A stretch of DNA of 32,897 nucleotides, taken from positions 1 to 32,897 of the forward strand of contig JBEKDZ010000008.1 of assembly GCA_050014095.1 (NCBI GenBank). Direction: 5' to 3'. Position 1 is the stretch's first letter. Each line of letters opens with the position of its first letter. This document shows, piece after piece, positions 7,851 through 16,839 of the stretch. This DNA comes from RBG-13-51-18 sp050014095. Lineage in GTDB: Bacteria > Chloroflexota > Dehalococcoidia > Dehalococcoidales > RBG-16-60-22. The notes under the pieces were generated by a model, which was not told the origin of the DNA, did no database searches, and worked only from the letters and a program-made list of their open reading frames with translations. The position numbers and the translations under genes are program-made.

Positions 7851-8863
7851 ACCGCTTTTTCCGGGGATTGTTCGAAGATCAATTCTACTTCCTGATGGCA
7901 GGCATTGGGCGTGAATCCTGTATATGCATTCACGCGAATGCGATCGCCGCGATCGAACCGCTCATTCATTTCATTGACCGTGTAATGAAATTGCTCTCCG
8001 GCTCTGTTATCGGTTGTGGTTTGCACAATATTGATTGGGTTACAAAAAGTGATGGATAGGTCATAACATAATAGCGAAGGGAATTTTGAATAAAATAACC
8101 GTCTGTGCGCGGCGATATATCCCTCTACGTCATTGGGGTTGAGGAAACGCATCCCAGACACAAGCGGGACGATCTCTCTGGCGCGATAAATCGAACTGGA
8201 AACCTCCAGCGGGTACCCAAAATCATATTCCGCCGTCGTCCAATTAAATTTGAGTAAACTTCCTGTCAGGGAAATGAAGACTGGCATGGACTGGGGGCGG
8301 TCCATTGCATAACAATAAGTGGTATTCCTCCCGAGCCGCAATGAAACACCGAGTACATCCAGGTGGGATTGCAGCTCTTGGATTACCTCACCCAGATTGA
8401 AGTCGCGCACGAACAGATTATCATCCACCAAAAACAAGATATACGTGTCACTGGGCGGAGTGGGAATCAATCTTTGGACGAGGAGCCTCTGGAGGCGCCC
8501 GAAGGTGCGCTTCCAGGCCCGGTCGAACAACGACCCTGGCGGGAAGCCGATTCGTCCTAACATGCATAGCGCTTTATACAACAATTGCTGAGAATGGCCT
8601 CGTTGATAGGGGTCGAGAATGGCTTCCACATTCCGCTGAAAAATGGTCTGAGGAACAAACGTTACCTCTGGATAAGCCGCGATCAGCGTATCATACTGGT
8701 GGGCATTGCGATTATCCGTCGCCAGATATAAAACATGGATGTGTGCAATCGCTGAATCTCGGCAATGCAGGAAGAAGGAACGTAGAGTAGCATCCACTTG
8801 CATGGCGCGGTCGCGGCTGAAGAGAATTACTTTCACGGGCAAGGATGGTGATTGAGAGAGCAT
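7847..8863 (-). CDS. Unrecognised, possibly GT-A-like glycosyltransferase
   Basis: I do not recognise this 338-residue protein with certainty. The opening PVKVILFSRDRAMQ, followed by LRSFFLHC and HVLYLATDN, resembles a GT-A first strand-helix unit. VDDN at 146-149, preceded by YILFL, sits where a DXD-type metal motif would be. The region after it (VRDFNLGEVI, LGVSLRLG) also resembles GT-A enzymes. There is no signal peptide or membrane segment. It sits in the middle of a run of glycosyltransferase genes, with ATGA overlap to the next gene and eight bases from the previous one. That supports a glycan-assembly role, but the function is inferred from context and a weak motif only. Confidence 0.6.
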   Translation of the reverse strand: MLSQSPSLPVKVILFSRDRAMQVDATLRSFFLHCRDSAIAHIHVLYLATDNRNAHQYDTLIAAYPEVTFVPQTIFQRNVEAILDPYQRGHSQQLLYKALCMLGRIGFPPGSLFDRAWKRTFGRLQRLLVQRLIPTPPSDTYILFLVDDNLFVRDFNLGEVIQELQSHLDVLGVSLRLGRNTTYCYAMDRPQSMPVFISLTGSLLKFNWTTAEYDFGYPLEVSSSIYRAREIVPLVSGMRFLNPNDVEGYIAAHRRLFYSKFPSLLCYDLSITFCNPINIVQTTTDNRAGEQFHYTVNEMNERFDRGDRIRVNAYTGFTPNACHQEVELIFEQSPEKAV

Positions 8864-8871
8864 TCGGAGGA

Positions 8872-10152
8872 TTATTTTCCAGATCTTAGAAGGGAAAAAT
8901 ATAGGGTTTCATACTCTTTGGCAAGTTTTTCCCATGTAAAGCGTTCCAACCATGAATGATATCCCTTTTCAGCCAGGGCATGACGACGGACCGTGTCGCC
9001 GAGCAGGTCGTCCACTATCTGGGCCAGCACAGTTGGGTTGCCATCCACAAAGCCCTGGTCTTTCTGGATAGTAGGCGCGACGATTCCGCCGCCGCTCCAA
9101 GCCGCGATTTCAGCGGCGTTGCCGCAAGCAAGGGAGATGAACGGGGTGCGGGAGGCCAGTGCTTCGAACAGCACAAGCGGCGAGTATTCGATGTTCGACC
9201 CAAAGACGAACAAGTCGGCGGCGTGATAGGCGCCGACCACCTCCGCGCGGGGTGGGTCGATTAAAAAGACCTTCTTTTTCCCGCCACCCAGCCAGTTCAT
9301 CCAGCGGGCGCGGGCGCGACAGACGGAGAGGCAGCCTGCGGGGCCAATACCGCCCAGCGCGGCGTCGAAAACCTGCCCGGCGGCCTCTGAGAACCGTCCG
9401 CGCTTGATGGAGCCGAGCACGGGGCGAATAAAACCGCTCCACCAGTGCGCCCGGCCGTCGGCATTACCAATAATGACCAGCGTTGCGCGTTCCGTTTTCA
9501 GGCGGCGGAAGGCTTCGAGCACGAGCGCATGTCCCTTGACGCCGGTGTGGCTGCCGACGGTCAACATCAAGGGCTCATCGGCCGGGATATGGTAACGCTG
9601 ACGGAAGGTTGGATCGGCAGCTTCGAACTCAGCCCGCGATGCGCCATTGGGGATGATGCTCCAGCGCGTCAGGCCGTGCTGGCGGGCAAAGTCGGTATCG
9701 CGGTATCGATCAGCATGAAAGATCAGGTGGTCGTAACCGCGCATCACGGCGGGCATCCCAGCGAAATAGCTGGTGTATGCGGGGTCGTAGAGCGCCGAGA
9801 ACCCACAAGGAATGAGCACCTTTTTATATGGGATCTGGCCGAGTATTGGAAAAACCAAATCCGTGGCCCACTGCTGGGCAGCATAGTTCATCATCAGATC
9901 GAAATTACCGTGGCGCAGAAAGTCCTGGTAACGCTCCACTTCGCCGCGAAAGCCCTGCACCGCATTTCCACTGATATTGAACTGCTCAATGTGGACGCCA
10001 TTCAACTCGAAAACGCTGCGCTCGGGGTGGAAACTTGTCGCAACCGTGACCGTATGACCGCGCAGCGTCAACTGTTCGGAAACCTGGCGGACGACTTCCT
10101 GCGCGCCACCGACACTGGGATGGTAATACTGAACGGTGTGTAGAATATTCAT
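8872..10152 (-). CDS. GT4-type glycosyltransferase
   Basis: This 426-residue GT-B enzyme has the typical opening MNILHTVQYYHPSVGGAQE, with the GGA loop at about residues 15-17. LMLTVGSHTGVKGH marks the start of the second Rossmann domain. The donor-site E-x7-E lies in EYSPLVLFEAL, followed by SRTPFISL. The segment between residues about 230 and 290 is longer than in the shortest GT4 members. Local composition is GC-rich relative to several neighbours. It begins directly after the stop of the methyltransferase-like gene at 10153. Its specificity is not predictable. Confidence 0.92.
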   Translation of the reverse strand: MNILHTVQYYHPSVGGAQEVVRQVSEQLTLRGHTVTVATSFHPERSVFELNGVHIEQFNISGNAVQGFRGEVERYQDFLRHGNFDLMMNYAAQQWATDLVFPILGQIPYKKVLIPCGFSALYDPAYTSYFAGMPAVMRGYDHLIFHADRYRDTDFARQHGLTRWSIIPNGASRAEFEAADPTFRQRYHIPADEPLMLTVGSHTGVKGHALVLEAFRRLKTERATLVIIGNADGRAHWWSGFIRPVLGSIKRGRFSEAAGQVFDAALGGIGPAGCLSVCRARARWMNWLGGGKKKVFLIDPPRAEVVGAYHAADLFVFGSNIEYSPLVLFEALASRTPFISLACGNAAEIAAWSGGGIVAPTIQKDQGFVDGNPTVLAQIVDDLLGDTVRRHALAEKGYHSWLERFTWEKLAKEYETLYFSLLRSGK

Positions 10153-10848
10153 TTAGCGTCGAGGATATAACAGTGTCATTCCGGGCAGACCGGTGGCGGT
10201 GTGAATTACCTGGTATTTTTCACTGTTTGATTTCAGCGCTGTTTCGATGGCCTGATAGGGACCGATGTTATATCCACTATCCGCCGATTGGAAGAAGGTA
10301 TCGTGCAGTATAATGCAAGCAAGCGGAAATTTATGAACGATAGCGTCGAGTTCTCGATGAACTGAAGTATAGCTATGGTCGCCATCCAGAAAAAACATAA
10401 ATCGGGTTTTTGTGTGCATGGAGCGTGCGATTCGAAAAGATTCTTCCAGCCCGTCGCCCCGATATTTCCGGATCTGTGGCATGTTACGGATCAGGACGGC
10501 ATATTGCCGTCCTGGGTGTTCGACATGGGCGACTTCATCGGGTAATTCAATCGTATGAATCGTACAGTGGATATTGAATGTTCGGACGGTTTCGTAAAAA
10601 ATCCTGGCCGACTTTCCGATATGGGTACCCCATTCGAACAGATGGTCTGGTTGGAAGCGGAGAAGTGCTCCGGACATTAACAAAAGTTCATTTAGCGGGA
10701 ATGGGGTTGTTCCAGTAAAGGGAATCAGCTTGCTCACCACGAAATCGGATAATGCCCAATTGTTCACTTCAAATTGGGAACAACCGGCATTTACAACTGG
10801 AAGGGATGGTGTAAGCGTTATATGCCTGCTGAATATATTTTTGAACAT
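10153..10848 (-). CDS. Class I SAM-dependent methyltransferase-like protein (Methyltransf_24/CmcI-like)
   Basis: This 231-residue protein has a Rossmann motif I of the form E-x-G-x-x-x-G-x-S (EWGTHIGKS, 72-80) and a DGDHSY motif at 155-160 followed by VHRELDAI. These are characteristic of the Methyltransf_24 and cephalosporin-hydroxylase-like group often found in O-antigen and capsule clusters. HDTFFQ near residues 180-190 could be part of a metal site. Its role would be sugar O-methylation on a nucleotide sugar or glycan. It lies between a GT2 and a GT4 gene with tiny spacings. A non-methyltransferase function of this fold cannot be excluded. Confidence 0.78.
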   Translation of the reverse strand: MFKNIFSRHITLTPSLPVVNAGCSQFEVNNWALSDFVVSKLIPFTGTTPFPLNELLLMSGALLRFQPDHLFEWGTHIGKSARIFYETVRTFNIHCTIHTIELPDEVAHVEHPGRQYAVLIRNMPQIRKYRGDGLEESFRIARSMHTKTRFMFFLDGDHSYTSVHRELDAIVHKFPLACIILHDTFFQSADSGYNIGPYQAIETALKSNSEKYQVIHTATGLPGMTLLYPRR

Positions 10849-10853
10849 AAGAA

Positions 10854-11699
10854 TTATACGGGGCTGTTTTGAAAGAAGAATTTGAGTATTGTGGACAAAA
10901 GACTGCGATATTGTTTTTCTTTCAACAATTGTGTTGTCAATCCTCGCAGCGCGCTCACTTTTTGCGACCGGATTAAACGGAATGTTTCTCTGTCGAGTTT
11001 GATGTGGTTGAATTGGCTGTATATTTGCATCATGCCTTTCCAGTACTGGGTCATATTTTGTGAACTGCGTAGACTTTCCGAGGGCGCGTCGTGATAAATA
11101 GTTAATAATTCATCAATAAAATAAATATCGTGATTTAGGGCAATCCGCAACCATAGATCATAATCTTCGATAGCCTTAAAAAGGATATCCTCGCAAAACC
11201 CTTTTTGTTGAGACAGGATTTCATGCCTGGTAAGAACAGAAGAAGTAATAATAAAATTTTCCCTGAGCAAAAAGCTAAAGGAGTTCCTTCTGGCTATCGT
11301 GCCCGCGGGGAAATAAGGCCGAGATCTACTTTTGCTTTCCCTCAAGGTGTTGGTGCAAACCAGCCCAATGTTTTTATCTGAGCAAATGACTTCCACCTGC
11401 TTTTCCAGTTTTTCTGGCTGCCAGGCATCATCGGCGTCGAGAAAGGCGATGTATTCGCCTTGCGCCAGTTGCAGCCCCGCATTACGCGGCACGGCAGGCA
11501 GCCCGGCATGAGGAAGGCGCCTGTATTTCACGCGTTTACCGTAGTTCCTCACGATATCTTCAGTATTGTCGGTGGAGCCATCGTCGACCACGATAATTTC
11601 AACATTTTGGTAGGTCTGCCCGATGGTGCTTTCAAGAGCGCGCGTGAGTAGATGGGCGGAGTTATATGTGGGGATGATAGCGCTTACAAGGCTGCCCAT
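10854..11699 (-). CDS. Family 2 glycosyltransferase
   Basis: From the ATG at 11699 the protein has 281 residues. It shows LVSAIIPTYNS at 4-14, VDDGSTDNTED at 38-48 and LDADD at 87-91, followed by WQPEKLEKQ. This is a complete GT2 core with a short C-terminal tail. A 12-residue longer start at 11735 is possible, but it would push the overlap with the upstream gene to about 50 bases and precede the usual GT2 N-terminus. With the chosen start the overlap is 16 bases. It acts in the same assembly pathway as its neighbours; the linkage is unknown. Confidence 0.9.
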   Translation of the reverse strand: MGSLVSAIIPTYNSAHLLTRALESTIGQTYQNVEIIVVDDGSTDNTEDIVRNYGKRVKYRRLPHAGLPAVPRNAGLQLAQGEYIAFLDADDAWQPEKLEKQVEVICSDKNIGLVCTNTLRESKSRSRPYFPAGTIARRNSFSFLLRENFIITSSVLTRHEILSQQKGFCEDILFKAIEDYDLWLRIALNHDIYFIDELLTIYHDAPSESLRSSQNMTQYWKGMMQIYSQFNHIKLDRETFRLIRSQKVSALRGLTTQLLKEKQYRSLLSTILKFFFQNSPV

Positions 11700-12349
11700 G
11701 ACATCTCGATTTGCTGGCTGTACATATTCATCCATACGTCAAGCATTCTTTTTTCTGTCAACGTATTGTTGACGCAGTATTTTGATAAAAATGATCGAGC
11801 GAGCTGTTCAAAATCATTCTTGGAGATATCAGTACGAGATTTCATCGCCAGAATTTCGAAGTTATATGTACCCTGATAAGAGTTTTTCCTGACTTGAACG
11901 CGATCAAACCCCATATTTGTCAGTAATTGTTTCAGCCTTTGGGGCGACCAACCTTCTTGATGCACTGCCCAGGCAGCTTCCTGTGAGCCAAAAATGTGGC
12001 GTAAGGCCACATGGCGGGAATGATCCGATGAGAAAGGGTTAAGCACCGCCCAGGCCGTTCGGTCAAAATCAGGAACTTCGATACGGAGTAACCCGCCCGG
12101 TTTGAGCCATGACCACCACGAAACAACCAACGCGCAGGCGATCGGGCGCGAAAAATGCTCGAAAACGTGATGGAGGCGTATTTCTTCAATTGAATCAGCA
12201 GGATAACGCAGTTTTAAAATATCGGCATATTCATCCACACGCAAATTGGTCTGTACTGTGTGCTCAGCAGGGGGAAAATCAATATTGTGATAGCCTTCCA
12301 GGTAGCGTTCTCCGCAGCCAAGGTGGAGTTTGGATTTGTTATTTTTCAT
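11684..12349 (-). CDS. SAM-dependent methyltransferase (class I, Methyltransf_11-like)
   Basis: This 221-residue protein opens with KLHLGCGERYLEGYHNID, motif I (LGCGE, 10-14), followed by the acidic residue that binds the SAM ribose. HHVFEHF and then WLKPGGLLRIEVPD follow at about residues 65-95, matching motifs II and III of small sugar and lipid methyltransferases. The ATG at 12349 is preferred over a TTG seven codons upstream because an AGGA ribosome-binding sequence lies at suitable distance. It probably methylates a sugar in the glycan. A 144-base gap without a gene separates it from the GT2 upstream. Confidence 0.85.
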   Translation of the reverse strand: MKNNKSKLHLGCGERYLEGYHNIDFPPAEHTVQTNLRVDEYADILKLRYPADSIEEIRLHHVFEHFSRPIACALVVSWWSWLKPGGLLRIEVPDFDRTAWAVLNPFSSDHSRHVALRHIFGSQEAAWAVHQEGWSPQRLKQLLTNMGFDRVQVRKNSYQGTYNFEILAMKSRTDISKNDFEQLARSFLSKYCVNNTLTEKRMLDVWMNMYSQQIEMSWAAL

Positions 12350-12493
12350 AATGGATATCCTGCCAATCAACTAGCTCCGGCACTAACCAATTATTTGAGC
12401 GTATATCTTGTTGGAATTATTCAAGATATGTCATATAGGCATTAATAAACGCAGAAGATTTAGGAATATGGCGAGTGATTCTTTGTACTAAGT

Positions 12494-13321
12494 TCATTTT
12501 ATGACATCCCTAATTTTCCTCAAAGCAGATTTAAGCCTTACGCTAAAAGGAAACTGTCTATAGGTGCGATTTTGGTCAATATAATGTTGGTAAATCCAGC
12601 CTCCTGTATTGTTCTTTTGCGGGTCATAAAAAATCCCTTCCCATTTCTTCAGGTAAGCATCCCAGTCTTTTGCATTGGAGATCCGGCTCGGTTTGATATG
12701 ATCACAGTGCTCCACAAATGCGGTCTTGCAATCTATAACTTGATATCCAACTTGCCATAATTTCAAGCACAAGTCGCCATCGGCATGATAGAACTGGTAG
12801 GTCTGCTCATCGATCCAACCGACTTTTTCGAGCCCTTGGCGCAGGTATAGCCCGTGGTTCACAAACATTTTATTCCCAAGAGTCAGGCCGACCCAATAAT
12901 CCTTCTGTTCGGGCCAATTGCGCCAATAAAAGGCCACCGCTCCCACCTTTTCTCCCTCAGCTAGTTTTTTTTCGAACTGCTCCACCCCATTCTTGATCGC
13001 ACCTGGGATGAGCAGGCAATCGTCGCTGATCATGAGAATGAATTTCCCCTGAGCAGCCTTGAAGCCGAGATTTATGAAATAGCCCCAACTGCGGCGTTCG
13101 ACGGGCTTACCGCGAAAAACGCCCCGGTTGTGCTGGATGATGGTAATGACATCTTTCTGTTTTGCCAGATATCTCAACGAACCGTCGGTGGAGCCCCCAT
13201 CAACGACGATGATCTCGTAGGGGAAAGACGTGCCATTGTTGCGTACCGACTCAAGCGTGGATTTCAAGAAGGCACGCCGGTTATAGCTGCCCAGAACAAC
13301 ACTGACAAGGGGTCCATTCAT
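12494..13321 (-). CDS. Family 2 glycosyltransferase
   Basis: This 275-residue GT2 enzyme has LVSVVLGSYNRR at 5-16, VVDGGSTDGS (Gly in place of the usual second Asp of DDGS) and ISDD as the metal motif. WIDEQTYQFYHADGDL follows and looks like the region around the catalytic base. The VDGGSTD variant occurs in rhamnosyl- and other GT2 transferases and is not a defect. It lies nine bases after the GT4 gene at 13331-14374. It is cytoplasmic with no membrane segments. Confidence 0.9.
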   Translation of the reverse strand: MNGPLVSVVLGSYNRRAFLKSTLESVRNNGTSFPYEIIVVDGGSTDGSLRYLAKQKDVITIIQHNRGVFRGKPVERRSWGYFINLGFKAAQGKFILMISDDCLLIPGAIKNGVEQFEKKLAEGEKVGAVAFYWRNWPEQKDYWVGLTLGNKMFVNHGLYLRQGLEKVGWIDEQTYQFYHADGDLCLKLWQVGYQVIDCKTAFVEHCDHIKPSRISNAKDWDAYLKKWEGIFYDPQKNNTGGWIYQHYIDQNRTYRQFPFSVRLKSALRKIRDVIK

Positions 13322-13330
13322 GGTTTTTGG

Positions 13331-14374
13331 CTACCAATCCAAGATGAAACTAGCATATTCAGGGATGGATCTGATCCATTCTCGATAACCTTTTGCTTGT
13401 GTCTGACGAGCGTTATCACCCAGGACCTGCAGATTCAACTTTTTGATCTCTTCCCAATCTTGCCAGTCCGTTATAGGACGTTCAATATGAGGTTGGATAT
13501 TTGCAAATCTTATAAGATAGCCATCCATTCGTTTCATTAAGCACTCGCGAAGGCAATTCCACCTGGTATTGACATATTTCTGGAATAAAAATCCATTTAC
13601 CTTATGTGTAATATATTCGTTCATGGTAGGCGCATTATATGCAAAAACCGCGCACCCGCGTGCCAGAGCTTCAATAGAAGAGAGTCCAACGCCTTCTGAA
13701 ACCCTCGGGGCAATAAAAATATTGGCCTGATTTACAATATTCATGTATTCCCGTCTTGGAAGAAATGTGTTCCCCGTAATTTCCTGCACGTGTGTTTTCC
13801 CCAATCGCTTCGGGAGGGAATAGTCAAAACAGGCAGGTACCAGAGGGTCAATCTGGCGGCGATAGATCAAGAGTTCAATATCCAATGATTGACAAATCTG
13901 GAATAAGAAGTTCTTGTCCACCAGGCCAGTTCGGTTCCAGTAAAAAAGAACACGGCTTTCTTCCCAATTTGCGGGATGGAATTCATCGGGCGATTTGTAG
14001 AAATACAAATCCAGTGTATTTAGTCCGACTGACCGCGCCCGGACACTGATTTCTCTGGAAAAAGCCACTACTCGAACGTTTTTAGGCAGGTTCTGCCACC
14101 ACTCCAGATCATACCCGCGGGCTTGGTCCCACATCGGTATCCAGACAACTCGCCTACTAGTATCACGACAAAGGTCCTGTGGGGGGGGCAGTTGAAAAAA
14201 GATCATCGTATTCTTTTTGAACTGTTCTGATGGCAAACTAGGTAATTTAATCCCATCCCAGCCGATTGGTTCAAACTGGATGTAGGAATTAAGCGGATTG
14301 CTCACGAGTTCCTGTAAAGCCGGGCTCTGGTGAATATGCCAATCTAGGCAGTAAACGGGAATTCGAATTGGCAT
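13331..14374 (-). CDS. GT4-like glycosyltransferase
   Basis: This 347-residue GT-B-like enzyme is recognised by its C-terminal half. SEGVGLSSIEALARGCAV contains the E-x7-E donor-site pattern, followed by MNEYITHKVNGFLF. The N-terminal half is divergent and lacks the usual glycine-rich loop. The ATG at 14374 is preceded by AGGA at good distance, and the TTG codon before it is not needed. It follows a gene-free gap of about 266 bases. The N-terminal divergence makes the acceptor unpredictable. Confidence 0.82.
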   Translation of the reverse strand: MPIRIPVYCLDWHIHQSPALQELVSNPLNSYIQFEPIGWDGIKLPSLPSEQFKKNTMIFFQLPPPQDLCRDTSRRVVWIPMWDQARGYDLEWWQNLPKNVRVVAFSREISVRARSVGLNTLDLYFYKSPDEFHPANWEESRVLFYWNRTGLVDKNFLFQICQSLDIELLIYRRQIDPLVPACFDYSLPKRLGKTHVQEITGNTFLPRREYMNIVNQANIFIAPRVSEGVGLSSIEALARGCAVFAYNAPTMNEYITHKVNGFLFQKYVNTRWNCLRECLMKRMDGYLIRFANIQPHIERPITDWQDWEEIKKLNLQVLGDNARQTQAKGYREWIRSIPEYASFILDW

Positions 14375-14643
14375 CAAGTTTTCCTAATAGCTATATGCAA
14401 AATGATCTACTCGATATAAGACGATCACATCGCCAATAAGTATCTCGGATCTCCAGCGATGTCATCGAAGTAAGGTCTGCAGATTCTATATCGAATATTC
14501 CTTTCTTAATACAGCCAAGTGTATGTGATTATGAAAAAAGGTATTATTTGTAGATGGGTATGCTGGTAATCATTCTAAGTTATTCTGGATTGCCTAAGCA
14601 ATATTGGAGCTCCTCGCTGCTGCAAACTTCATATTGACTGCTG

Positions 14644-15840
14644 TTACTTTGAATTGATAAATTCAACCAATATCTCCTTAAAACGCCTCAAGAAAGCTTG
14701 TTGACTGTATTTAGCTTGATACACAGCGTATACGCGCTGCGACATTTGTTTATGCCATTCTTCTGATTGTGATGATATCCACTTAACTGTGTCAGATAAG
14801 GTTTTACTGTCATTATGTGTCAGAGTAAAACCATAATCCTCGGTATCAATCCCTGCTTCCTTCGCCACCATTGGTATTATTCCAAACCCCATAGCTGCTG
14901 TAACTGAACCCGGAGATGCACCCGCACAAATTGGGAATATAATGGTGGAACACTTCCTCATTAACCAATTATATTGATAACCTCCGTATTGTGTCCAACC
15001 AATGGGAAATATATTAGGTGTGCGGAATAACTCTTTTTCATAGCATTGGATAAAATCGTTTTCCGCGGCAAAATTACCACAGACGAATAAATTTAGTTCA
15101 GGCAGGTTAGAAAAAACTTCCAGCACTAGATCAAGTCCAACTAGTACAAAACCGCTACCGGATAAAAACAAGAAGTTGTTTCTGGCAAGATTAAAATTTT
15201 TCTGATCCGGTATACTGGAAAACCGGTCGAATCCATGATTGTCCCAACATAAGATTTTTTTATCAAAATATGGTCGATACGTACCGGCAATTGCTTCATT
15301 ACCCAAACATGCAATACCATCAAAGTATTTTAAATATTCTGCTCTATCTGGGCTTTGTCTTACATTCCCGATTTTACACCCGCGTTTTGCCTCAATTTCT
15401 GCCAACCTCTGAGTTTCCCTCCGGTTAGCAAAGTATGCTTCGCTTCCTGTTGACAGGCGAATTTTTAAGGTATCCGAAGGCATTTCCTTGGCAAGTTCCT
15501 CTGCCCGGCCAAACCCTATCAGCAAATTATATTTATGGCTGATTTTGCTTTGAAAATCTGTCCAGTCAATTACGTCAACAATATACCCAAGTTCTCCCAG
15601 AATTTTAGCAATAGCTATATTACACCACTTATTCTGGTGATGATAAAACTCAGGCGAATTTGATTCCATAAGAAAAGGATACGTTAGATAAGATAACAAT
15701 GCTCTTTTTTTATTTCTGACATTACTTTCGCGATTTACATTGTAAATTATCTTATCGCCGTGGTTCCATTTTTGCAATAATGACCACACTTGCTTGATCG
15801 GATATGTTTTCTTCGCTGTTGTTTTAATTTTATTGTACAT
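14644..15840 (-). CDS. Glycosyltransferase-like protein (divergent GT4)
   Basis: This 398-residue protein has a GT-B-like C-terminal half. LFLSGSGFVLVGLDLVLE resembles the start of the second Rossmann domain, and FPIGWTQYGG and GASPGSVTAAMGFGIIPMV align with the donor-binding region. The glutamates of the E-x7-E pattern are not clearly preserved; the first is replaced in the ASPGS segment. The first 40 residues are basic and polar. It has lower G+C than several neighbours. It lies six bases from the dehydrogenase gene at 15847 and before a 266-base gap. Family membership is probable, activity less certain. Confidence 0.7.
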   Translation of the reverse strand: MYNKIKTTAKKTYPIKQVWSLLQKWNHGDKIIYNVNRESNVRNKKRALLSYLTYPFLMESNSPEFYHHQNKWCNIAIAKILGELGYIVDVIDWTDFQSKISHKYNLLIGFGRAEELAKEMPSDTLKIRLSTGSEAYFANRRETQRLAEIEAKRGCKIGNVRQSPDRAEYLKYFDGIACLGNEAIAGTYRPYFDKKILCWDNHGFDRFSSIPDQKNFNLARNNFLFLSGSGFVLVGLDLVLEVFSNLPELNLFVCGNFAAENDFIQCYEKELFRTPNIFPIGWTQYGGYQYNWLMRKCSTIIFPICAGASPGSVTAAMGFGIIPMVAKEAGIDTEDYGFTLTHNDSKTLSDTVKWISSQSEEWHKQMSQRVYAVYQAKYSQQAFLRRFKEILVEFINSK

Positions 15841-15846
15841 AACGCA

Positions 15847-16839
15847 TTATAGTTCGATCACGCAATGGTTTTGGCCTGATTCAACTAAGGCCAGCGAAAT
15901 TTGTAGAGCGGCCAGACCGTCCTCGCCAGTAACAGGAACGGGCACATTGTCTTGAATAGATTTCAGGAAGGCTTGTAACTCAGATTTGAGGGGTTCTGAG
16001 CGCGAAATGGCATACCGGATCATGCTTCCTTCGCTTACTCCTTTGAATGTCTGAAGTGTGGTCCATTGCACTTCTTTCGCATGGGCGTTTTCATAGAAGA
16101 ATAGATCCTGGGTTAGATCGTCCACACGAAACATGCCACGTTCCCCAAGTACGAATATTTCCCGAATCTTGGTAGGTGTAAGCCAATTGATCTCAAGCCC
16201 TCCGATCACCCCATTGGCAAAGCGAAGGGTGCCCCAAAGCAGATCCTCGTGATCGGTGTGAAACCGTCGCTCGGTCTCAGCATAGATGCGAACCGGATTA
16301 GACCCAACGAGGAATCGCATGATGTCGACATCGTGTGTAGCCAAATCTACCACTACGCCTACATCTTGGATACGATCAGGGAATGGCCCGGCGCGGCGGC
16401 AGAAAATCTGAAAGATGCGCCCTAGCTCGCCAGATTCCAACTTATTTTTAAGCGCTTGGATGGCGGGATTGAAACGCACGATATGCCCAATCATCAAATG
16501 ACAACCAAGGCTTTTCGCCTTCATAATCAATCGCTTGCCTTCATCCACCGTTGCCGCAATAGGTTTTTCAATTAGAACATGCGCACCCGCCTCCATTGCT
16601 GCTATGCCGACTTCTTCATGTAGTCCTGTAGGCACGGCGATTGAGACCGCCTCAGGCTTTTCTTTCTCCAACATAATGCGATAATCTGTATAAGCGTGCG
16701 CGTTATGTTTGTGCGCGGACGATTCTGCCTGATTAGCATTTGTATCCGCTATTGCTATTAGATTTACCTCGGGCAGTTCACTGTAGATTCGGGCATGATT
16801 CTTCCCCATTGATCCTGCGCCAATAACTGCAATTTTCAT
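15847..16839 (-). CDS. Gfo/Idh/MocA-family sugar-nucleotide dehydrogenase (WbpB/WlbA/GnnA-like)
   Basis: This 330-residue oxidoreductase has the N-terminal NAD loop GAGSMG at 7-12, EKPIA at 91-95 (the catalytic Lys region of Gfo/Idh/MocA enzymes) and DLATHDVDIM at 165-174, carrying the conserved His/Asp. It is followed in the genome by glycosyltransferases. Upstream (transcriptionally before it) are a DegT aminotransferase and a WbpD-like acetyltransferase. In the Wbp/Wlb and GnnA/GnnB systems such an enzyme oxidises C3 of UDP-GlcNAc(A) so that the aminotransferase can make the 3-amino sugar. A four-base overlap with the aminotransferase gene (16836-16839) supports joint function. I see no 6-dehydrogenase (WbpA) in the window. 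Confidence 0.88.
   Translation of the reverse strand: MKIAVIGAGSMGKNHARIYSELPEVNLIAIADTNANQAESSAHKHNAHAYTDYRIMLEKEKPEAVSIAVPTGLHEEVGIAAMEAGAHVLIEKPIAATVDEGKRLIMKAKSLGCHLMIGHIVRFNPAIQALKNKLESGELGRIFQIFCRRAGPFPDRIQDVGVVVDLATHDVDIMRFLVGSNPVRIYAETERRFHTDHEDLLWGTLRFANGVIGGLEINWLTPTKIREIFVLGERGMFRVDDLTQDLFFYENAHAKEVQWTTLQTFKGVSEGSMIRYAISRSEPLKSELQAFLKSIQDNVPVPVTGEDGLAALQISLALVESGQNHCVIEL

Noticed and set aside
9445..10143. 232-codon plus-strand frame opposite a GT4 gene
   Set aside because: The minus-strand GT4 has full family motifs. The opposite frame has none and reflects GC-rich codon structure.
11700..11735. Longer N-terminus for the GT2 gene ending at 10854
   Set aside because: It would add 12 residues before the conserved GT2 opening and increase the overlap with the upstream gene, with no ribosome-binding site.
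14378..14643. Gap of 266 bases that might hold a promoter or small gene
   Set aside because: AT-rich stretches occur, but no -35/-10 pair with good spacing, no strong hairpin and no convincing small frame was seen.
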